Shown here in pieces: positions 57,466 through 64,000 of a stretch of 64,000 nt of DNA; the first letter of the stretch is position 1, and the number at the start of each line of letters is the position of its first letter. The position numbers and the translations under genes are program-made. The DNA is from Elephas maximus indicus. Lineage: Eukaryota > Chordata > Mammalia > Proboscidea > Elephantidae. Location: contig NC_064819.1 in NCBI RefSeq assembly GCF_024166365.1, positions 110,590,293 to 110,654,292 of the forward strand, given 5' to 3'. Under the pieces are notes generated by a model, which was given only the letters and a program-made list of their open reading frames with translations, was not told where the DNA came from and did not search any database.

Positions 57466-58384
57466 ACGCCCAAAGACTGCCTTCTTGTTTCTGCCAGCTG
57501 GTCTGCAGGCAAGAGCAAGGATGAAGGAAAATGAGGGGAAGAAGGGCTGGTGAAATGGGGACAGTGCAGAGGGAGAGGGTTGAATTAAGAAAAGAGTGAG
57601 AAAGAGGGAATGATGTTGGAGAATTCCATGGGCAGGGCTGGGACATCAGATTCACCTCAAATGCTTTCTCTCCAAGAATGCAACATTTCTGTGGGAGCTG
57701 AGAGTGGAAAACTTGCATGCGGGAACCAAAAATAAATAAATAAGTAGTGGGGGGGGGGTGGGGAGTCTGTAATGAAATAAATTCCTGGTGTAATCAGTTT
57801 GGGAGGGGAAGAGAAGAATTTCAATTACGGTGCTACTCCCATGTCGTTCCCCACACACACATACTCTCCACACGTACTTCTGTGGCACTTGGAACTCCTC
57901 AGACAACTGAGATGGAAAGAATTTTAAAAATCTACTTCATTTTGTCCCTTTGTTTACTTTGTGTGTGTCCCTCATTTCAGACAATCAAATGACATTCTTT
58001 AGTTTCTCCTGATTTTTAGAGCTGATATAAGACAGCAGCGCTCGGGTTCTCAGCTGGAAGGGGAAATCTATGTCGATTTTGTTTTTCAGCGATTATATCC
58101 CTGTGCCCCCCCGCCACGCCCGCACCCCTGACTCTAGAGACAATGGTCTCTGGAGCCTGACAACCTGGTAAGTAATGCCTAAGGCTCCCAACACTCAACT
58201 GGGCCTTGCCAATGGGATGCTGGCTCTTTGGTGACTTCTTCAGCATTTATAGCTGAAATGATACCATTAGCATTTAACTACATACTATCAGGTCTAATTT
58301 ATGAATTATTCAATGTGCATCAATCATCTTTCCCTGACTGATCACAAGTTTCATGAGGACAGGGATAGTGCAATTAGTAGCCAG
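57466..58384. other. Intron 2, unassigned
   Basis: A G-run of nine lies near 57750 and a C-rich stretch near 58108-58128. No gene. Confidence 0.5.
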
Positions 58385-58600
58385 TATGTAGTCAGTTCCT
58401 CCTATGAGCCAGGCATAAACTAAACAAAAATGTTTTACACGGTCTGCTCACTAAGTGCTCACAACAAACTATAAAGAAAGCACTGTTTTTATCTCCATTT
58501 ACCAGTGAGGAAACTGAGGCTCAGAAAAGTGAAATAACTTACTCAAGGTCACTCAGGCAATAAATGGTGGTGCCAGGATAAGAATCCAGTTTTCTTAGAA
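58385..58600 (-). mobile_element. MIR SINE
   Basis: CCTATGAGCCAGGCATAAAC and GAAACTGAGGCTCAGAAAAG are present. Confidence 0.82.
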
Positions 58601-58683
58601 ATCGTTTAACTTCATTGTATCTTACATTTAAAAATATCTACCACCTTTCATGTATATACAAATACACACATACAAATATATAT

Positions 58684-58898
58684 ATAAAAACCAAACCAGT
58701 CGCTGTTGGGGCAATTCGAACTCATAGTCGCTCCACGTGTGTCAGAGTAGAACTGGGCTCCATAGAGTTTTCAATGGCTGATTTTTCAGAAGTAGATTGC
58801 CAGGCCTTTCTTCTGAGGTGCCTCTGGGTAAACTTGAACCTCAAACTTTCAATTAGGGGCCAAATGCTTAACCATTTGCATCCACCAGGGACTCCCCA
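58684..58898 (-). mobile_element. AfroSINE, long form 1, in TA microsatellite
   Basis: It runs from AACCAGTCGCTGTTGGGGC to CACCAGGGACTCC. TATATATA flanks it on both sides. Confidence 0.9.
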
Positions 58899-58979
58899 TA
58901 TATACATATATGTGTGTATATATGTTTGTTTTGAATATAGATATGTGTGTGTGATATATATATATTTGTGTGTGTGTAT
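58899..58979. repeat. (TA)n/(TG)n microsatellite between two SINEs
   Basis: Alternating TATATA and TGTGTG runs. Confidence 0.9.
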
Positions 58980-59142
58980 ACGGAGCCCTGATGGTGCAGT
59001 GGTTAAGAGCTATGGCTGCTAACTGAAATGTCAGCAGTTCAAATCCACCAGCCACTCCTTGGAAACCCCATGGGGAAGTTCTACTCTGTCCTTTAGGGTC
59101 ACTATGAGTCGCAATTGACTTGACAGCAACAAGTTTGGTTTC
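58980..59142 (+). mobile_element. AfroSINE, short form, inverted to the previous one
   Basis: It runs from CGGAGCCCTGATGGTGCAG to GCAACAAGTTTGGTTTC. ATATATATAT follows it. Confidence 0.92.
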
Positions 59143-59584
59143 ATACATATATATATGGTAGTAAGAAGGTTTCCTTACCTATAGAACTGGAGGTATGATA
59201 CTTGCCTGCCTGCCTCAAAGGGGTGTTGGCAGGAAAGATTTGTGTTGGCAGGAAAATACGTGATAACAGACAGGAAGGTGTAGCATAAGCATTTGAAGAA
59301 TGCTGGGGTTGTTCCCTCTCCCATTTTGATCTCCAGCCAAACATACAAGTTCACTCTTACAGATGATAATCCAAAGACCTCCAATATCCCATTGAAGAAA
59401 GCTGTACTTCCAAACTAGGTGAAAGCTTCCTGCTCTCTTTAGTTATCATCGATTATGTCTGTTATCACTTGACGTTAATTGAGGCCTGTTAGTTGCTATG
59501 GAGAATACAAAGAAACTTAAAACAGGATCCCTGCCTGTCCTTGAGGACTTAGGGTCTCATTTGAAAAATAAAACACTTCAGAAG
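59143..59584. other. Intron 1, unassigned
   Basis: TGTTGGCAGGAAA occurs twice near 59225-59255. Otherwise unique-looking. Confidence 0.5.
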
Positions 59585-59765
59585 GCAATCTGGTGTGTTG
59601 TGAAGCACATGGGATATGAACCAAGAAGACTGGGTTTTCAGTAGCGGCACCTGCTATTCTAGCTGGGCACCTTGGGCAAATCACTTAAATGCATCCACCT
59701 CAGTTTCCTTACACAAAATGGGGAAACAAGACCTCCTTCATCGGGTTATGCATTAGGTGATTATT
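59585..59765 (+). mobile_element. MIR SINE
   Basis: CCTTGGGCAAATCACTTAAA and CCTCAGTTTCCTTACACAAA are present. Confidence 0.82.
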
Positions 59766-60251
59766 TATGGGAAAGCATCGCCAGTTTTAAAGTATTAGGA
59801 CTGTAGATCTCATAACCAGGTGAAATGCTAAATGATGGTGCAAGACAACATAGACGACAGGGGCTAAGTGAGTTTGGAGGCAGGTTGGATTGATACAATG
59901 CACTAGAGACTGGAGATGGGGGGGGCAGGCTCCTCAGAGGAGAAGGGACAGAAGCTGGGCCTGCGGGCTGGGCACAATCTCTAGAGACAGAAAGGAGGAG
60001 AGAGCCTGTCTTAGAAAGAGGAAGCACCCTAGCCAAGTGCTAGAGGGTGGAAGGAACAAAAGCAGCAGAAGAAGGCCAGTGTGACAAATGTAGACAGTTC
60101 ATGGAGAGAAGTATTGGGAGATAATGCTGGGAAGAAGCTGAGAAAAGACAAAGGAGGGATGGGAATGCATTATTCTGCGGGCAATGGGAAGCATCAGAAG
60201 ATTTTCCAAGCCTCAGGAGCAACATGATTAGAGGACTATTTTTGGAAGAAC

Positions 60252-60579
60252 AACCTTATGATAATATAAAGGATGGATTAGAGAAAGAGAGTACCTGGAA
60301 AGAAGAAGGCTAGTTTGAAGAACAGGAAACTGTCAGGCCAGCAGTGGTGGGACCTGAACTGAGCTGTAGGCTCTGAGAATGGACAAGAGAGCTTGGAGGT
60401 AAGAGACATTACAATGGGACAATGTCCCTGACTTGGCAACTAATTAATTGACCACAGGGATGACAAGAGAAAGGAGCTGGAAACAACTCTAAAGTTTCAG
60501 AGCTTAAGAAACAGAAGAGCAAAGCATTATATGGATTGAATTGTGTCTCCCAAAAGTTATGTTGAACTCCTAACCCCTG
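60252..60579. repeat. Local duplication copy A (with start of an LTR)
   Basis: It starts AACCTTATGATAATATAAAG and matches 61561 onward for more than 300 bp, including the first part of an MLT1-like LTR. The match continues past the inserted SINE, from 60768 to about 60800. Confidence 0.9.
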
Positions 60580-61136
60580 AGGAAACCCTGGTGGTGTGGC
60601 AGTTAAGAGCTACTGCTGCTAACCCAAAGGTTGAGAGTTCAAATCCGCCATGCACTCCTTGGAAACTCTATGGGGCAGTTCTAGTCTGTCCTATAAGGTC
60701 GTTATGAGTCAGAATCGACTCAACAACAGTGAGTTTCGGGTTTTTTTTTTTTTTTTTTTTTGGTTTTAACCTCTGTACCTGTAAATATGACTCTGGAAAT
60801 AAGGTTTTCTTTTCTTATGTTAATGAGGTCTTATGGGAACAGGCTTGGTCCTATACTTAATCCCTTCTGAGTGGTGTCATAAGAAGAACAGAATAGACAC
60901 AGAGTCATGCAAGGGGCAGATGCCATGTGAAGATGGAGGCAGATGACTCTACAAGTCCAGGAACACCAAGAATTGCCAGAGCCTACTAGAAGCTGAAAGG
61001 AACAAAGAAGGACTTTCCCCTAGAGTCAACTCCCTGAATTTGGACTTCTAGCCTCCAGAACTATGAGAAAATAAAGTTCTGTTCTTTAAAGCTCTACTTT
61101 ATGATGCTTTGTTATGGCAGCGCTAGTAAACTAAGA
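60527..61136 (+). mobile_element. MLT1-like LTR, interrupted by a SINE
   Basis: ATGGATTGAATTGTGTCTCC starts it, CATGTGAAGATGGAGGCAGA lies inside, and it ends GGCAGCGCTAGTAAACTAAG. It is non-coding. The SINE at 60580-60766 splits it. Confidence 0.85.
60580..60766 (+). mobile_element. AfroSINE, short form, with target-site duplication
   Basis: TAACCCCTG (60571-60579) and TAACCTCTG (60767-60775) match at 8 of 9. The tail is GAGTTTCGGG followed by about 21 T. The related site near 61850 lacks it. Confidence 0.95.
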
Positions 61137-61560
61137 GGCAAAGGAATTCAGGAGGGGAGCCCATCTTGAAGGAAAAGTGATGAATACAATTTTAGACATA
61201 TAGAGTTTAAGACGGTTTCAAAAAAAAAAAATCCAAGTAGAGCTATCTAGACAATGCCCAGAGCTCTGGATCTGAAAAAAATCACATAAAGGAGAAAGGG
61301 AGAACATGCTATGCTCCCTGGAGACTCAAGGAGTGAGCCTTGAGCTATTCCACATTTAAAGAACAAGAGAGAGGCTAACAAATAGGACAAAAACAGAATA
61401 TGTTATGTAAGAATGAAGCGTGTGGCTTCTGATGTTGAATGCTGCCTGTTTTATTTACTTTGTTTGTTTTATTAAAAATGGAATATCAGTAATTCTCCAC
61501 CCTATAATCCAGAATTCTTACACTAAGGAATTCTAAAGATGGGGACATAAGACATAGGAT
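61137..61560. other. Intron 1 between duplication copies, unassigned
   Basis: AT-moderate unique-looking sequence with no counterpart seen beside copy A. Confidence 0.5.
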
Positions 61561-61890
61561 AACCTTATGATAACATAAAGGATAGATTAGAGAGAAAGAG
61601 AGAGTACCTGGAAAGAAGACCAGTTTGAACAGGAAATTGTCAGGCTAGCAGTGGTGGGACCTGAGAATGGACAAGAGAGCTTGGAGGTAGGAGACAGTAC
61701 AATGGGAGACTGTCTTGGACTTGGCAACTAATCGACCACAGGGGTAATGAGAGAAAAGAGATGGAAACAACTCCCAAGTTTTGGAGTCTAGAAAACGGAA
61801 GAGCAAAGTGTTATTGAACTGTGTACCCCTAAAAGTTATGTTGAAGACCTAACTATACCTGTAATATGACACTGTTGGGAATATGGGACA
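61561..61890. repeat. Local duplication copy B (empty SINE site)
   Basis: It repeats copy A from AACCTTATGATAACATAAAG through the LTR start to about 61890. Small internal deletions remove a few bases. It has no SINE where copy A has one. Confidence 0.9.
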
Positions 61891-62275
61891 TGGTCTGGAT
61901 CTCAAATCTCTGAGGCCTCAGACTTTCACACCTGGAGAGTTGGTAGGATCCCCCAGGATGTGGGCACTAGTACTGCTGAAAAGGCTAACACCTATATCTT
62001 TAGCTGATCTGCATCAAACGCTCTTAGCTGCATAGCCAATATCCATTCCTCCCTTCTGTGCTAAACAAACCTTGATAATCAGGGCAAAGAAGTGCTCAAC
62101 CCCAAGTGAGATACTCAGTTTTGCAGTCTTGCTTGTAACTAGGGGTGTGTCCTGTTACACATTTCTGGCCAATAGTTACAAGCAGAAAGCTAGTGGGAGC
62201 CATGGGAATGCTTTTGCCCTCCCTCATGGAAGGTTCTCTGTTCCTTGCATTCTCCATTAATGCAGTGTCCTTTAC
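61891..62275. other. Intron 2 next to exon 2, unassigned
   Basis: The stretch 62060-62230 includes TTCTGGCCAATAGTTACAAG, reminiscent of an old MER repeat also hinted at near 27390. Confidence 0.4.
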
Positions 62276-62385
62276 CTTTTCAGATCCACAGTGGTGACAT
62301 TGAACACAACTCCTTTCAGCCAGAGGATCATAAAGAGACGCTGAGAGAAAGGACAGTTGCCGATGCTCTCTCCATCAATTCCAGC
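62276..62385 (-). CDS. CLIC5: CLIC5 exon 2 (thioredoxin-like domain, CPFS motif)
   Basis: This exon has 110 nt: 36 codons plus the first two bases of an Arg codon. It reads from [10 protein letters not shown] through [15 protein letters not shown] to NVTTVDLK. The C-P-F-S motif is the glutaredoxin-like active-site position of CLICs, and the hydrophobic stretch after it is the segment proposed to cross the membrane in the channel form. The acceptor is TTCCTTCTAG and the donor GTAAAGG, both on the minus strand. The phase-2 donor matches exon 3, which begins with a single G. It is the most upstream coding exon in the window. The residues agree with the human protein as I recall it, so this exon looks strongly constrained. 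Confidence 0.97.
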
Positions 62386-62554
62386 CTAGAAGGAAGAAAA
62401 CCAGAGTCCTGAGTTGGCACATACATATTACCAAGAAGGGACATAGGGTTATATATAACACCAAAACCGTAATCTGAGAACTACAAAAATCATGCAGGTC
62501 CACGCCTAACCTCAAAGGGCAGCGTTGTATTTTATATCTCATACTATACCTTAT

Positions 62555-62640
62555 TCATTTTTGCCCCTCTAATGTCTATCTAAGACAATGCCTGGCACAA
62601 TATGAGAGCTCAATAAATATTTGCTGAACTGAACTTGAGT
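62555..62640 (+). mobile_element. L2 LINE 3' end fragment
   Basis: CAATGCCTGGCACAATATGA and CTCAATAAATATTTGCTGAA are present. Confidence 0.7.
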
Positions 62641-63354
62641 TTCCATTATCACGATTATGTTGAATCATAACTTTCCGAAACTATAGAACTCTAGCATCTC
62701 AGGGTAAAAGGAGACCTTCAACATCACATAGTCTAACAAAAATGATGGTGGAGTACCAACTTCTATAACTCCAAGTAGTCATCTGAATATCTTCACTGAC
62801 CAGCATTTTATATTTGTCAAAGCAGTCCATTCTATCTGAGGGCAAGTCTAACAAGTAGAAATGCATTTCTTTGGCTATACCTAGCCAAAACAAATTCCTC
62901 TGTAGCTTACCCTCTAACACCCTTGGGTCCTTGCTCCATGAGGATTTTATGAGTACAAATGCCTCAAATTTTGATCCCCCTCTCCTAGCGTATTTAAAAG
63001 TTAGAGAGCTCAAGGCTTTAATCAATACTCTACTTAGTAGTTCTGACTAGTACTTGATTTCAAAGTCAATATACCATTCATTGGTTAAATTATTCTTTTA
63101 CTAAACAAAGACATATTGCCTAACAGTTATATGCAGAGCACTGGAGAAAATTGCATGGAGGATTCAAAATGTATTCCCTCAAGTTGAAGGACAACACACA
63201 ATACAGGGGAAGTCAGCACAACTGGACTAAACCACAAGCTAAGAAGTTTCCTGAATATAGCCAAACACTTCGAGGGACAGAGTAGCAGGGGCAGGGGTCT
63301 GGGGACCATGGTTTCAGGAGACATCTAGGTCAACTGGCATAACAAAGTGTATTA
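62641..63354. other. Intron 1, unassigned
   Basis: No exon 1 candidate is visible here. Unique-looking. Confidence 0.5.
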
Positions 63355-64000
63355 AGAAAACTTTCTGCATCCCACTTTGGTGAGTGGCTTCTGGGGTCTT
63401 TAACACAGCCATCTAAGATGCATTAATTGGTCTCAACCCACCTGGGGTAAAGGAGAATGAATAACACCAAAGACACAATGAAAATATGAGCCCAAGAGAC
63501 AGAAAGGGCCACAGAAACCAGGGACTCCATAAGTCTGAGACCAGAAGAACTGGATGGTGCCCAGCTACCACAATGACTACCCTGACAGGGAACACAACAG
63601 AGAATCCCTGATAGAGCAGGAAAAAAGTGGGATGCAGTATTTCAATACTAGTAAAAAGACCAAACTTAAAGGTCTAACTGAGACTGGAGGGACCCAGAGG
63701 GCATGGCTCCAGGACTCTCTGTTAGCCTAGAGCTAAAACCATTCCTGAAGGCAACTCTTCAGACAAATATTAGACTGTACTATAAGACATAAAATGATAC
63801 TGGTGAGGAGTGTGCTTCTTAGCTCAAGTAGACTCATGAGACTAGGTGGCCAGCTCCTGATTGGAGGCAAAATGAGAAGGCAGAGGGGGACAGGAGCTGG
63901 GTTGAACGGACACAGGAGATACAGGGTGGAGAGAAGGAGCATGCTGTCACATTGTAGGGAGATCAACTAGGGTCACATAACAATGTACGATAAATTGACT
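63355..64000 (+). mobile_element. Afrotherian L1-type 3' UTR, runs off the window
   Basis: GCATCCCACTTTGG, TGAGACCAGAAGAACTGGAT and AACACAACAGAGAATCCCTG are the reverse complement of the same boxes in the element at 13925-14938, so this copy is in sense orientation. It extends past the right edge. Confidence 0.6.

Larger units (their letters stand above)
265..62385 (-). other. CLIC5: CLIC5 gene, exons 2-6 plus presumed 3' UTR
   Basis: Five exons read right to left give one continuous protein segment of 231 residues. From established knowledge, CLIC5 is a glutathione-S-transferase-fold protein that exists in soluble and membrane-associated forms, binds ezrin/radixin-linked cortical actin, and is needed in hair-cell stereocilia and podocyte foot processes. 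Exon lengths are 110, 126, 107, 185 and 168 coding nt, and junction phases match across all four introns seen. By memory, human CLIC5A has 251 residues with about 21 from exon 1, leaving 230. This copy therefore has one extra residue, which falls in exon 5. Assignment to CLIC5 rather than CLIC4 or CLIC6 rests on segments such as [25 protein letters not shown] and the C-terminal RLSQS. Exon 1, and any alternative long CLIC5B first exon, lie outside the window. The right edge given here is the exon 2 boundary, and the left edge is a poly(A) guess. Confidence 0.95.

Noticed and set aside
60040..60240. Purine-rich stretch as a possible exon
   Set aside because: There are no flanking splice signals in a consistent frame, and it does not correspond to any CLIC5 exon.

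Overview
The window is mammalian nuclear DNA, almost certainly from an afrothere (elephant, sirenian, hyrax or relative). The main reason is about 44 copies of a tRNA-derived SINE (AfroSINE) on both strands, which I know as an Afrotheria-restricted family. RTE (BovB-like) LINE fragments that share the SINE tail support this. There is no prokaryotic gene organisation. Nearly all open reading frames are chance frames or decayed transposon sequence. I cannot choose the species from sequence alone.

One cellular gene is present: CLIC5 (chloride intracellular channel 5), on the minus strand. Five coding exons are readable with intact frame, canonical GT/AG junctions and matching phases: exon 2 (62276-62385), exon 3 (53899-54024), exon 4 (47660-47766), exon 5 (13370-13554) and exon 6 (5189-5356). 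Together they encode 231 residues with no stop, frameshift or missing segment. Exon 1 lies beyond position 64000. The terminal exon is probably followed by a long 3' UTR running to about position 265. No second gene and no bacterial-style system was found.

The introns are a mosaic of repeats: AfroSINEs, RTE LINE pieces, L1-type 3' ends, MIR and L2 relics, MLT1-like LTRs and DNA-transposon relics. In the SINE entries, 'short form' means about 165 bp; 'long form 1' has an insert like CTACTTCTGAAAAATCAGCC; 'long form 2' has an insert like TGCTTCCGTAAAGATTAC. Several elements are nested, which gives relative ages: an RTE copy inside a SINE (36.8-38.7 kb), a SINE inside an MLT1-like LTR (60.5-61.1 kb), and an LTR-like element inside an RTE copy (7.7-8.5 kb).

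The most unusual structure is a partial second copy of CLIC5 exon 6 plus its upstream intron (5942-6107). It sits in the middle of a SINE, about 0.65 kb on the intron side of the real exon. It keeps the splice acceptor but reaches a stop after 19 codons, so it could act as a decoy or alternative terminal exon. Other local duplications are in the presumed 3' UTR (1150-1272 and 2498-2616) and in intron 1 (60252 onward and 61561 onward). I found no credible previously undescribed functional system; the interest lies in these duplications and insertions.
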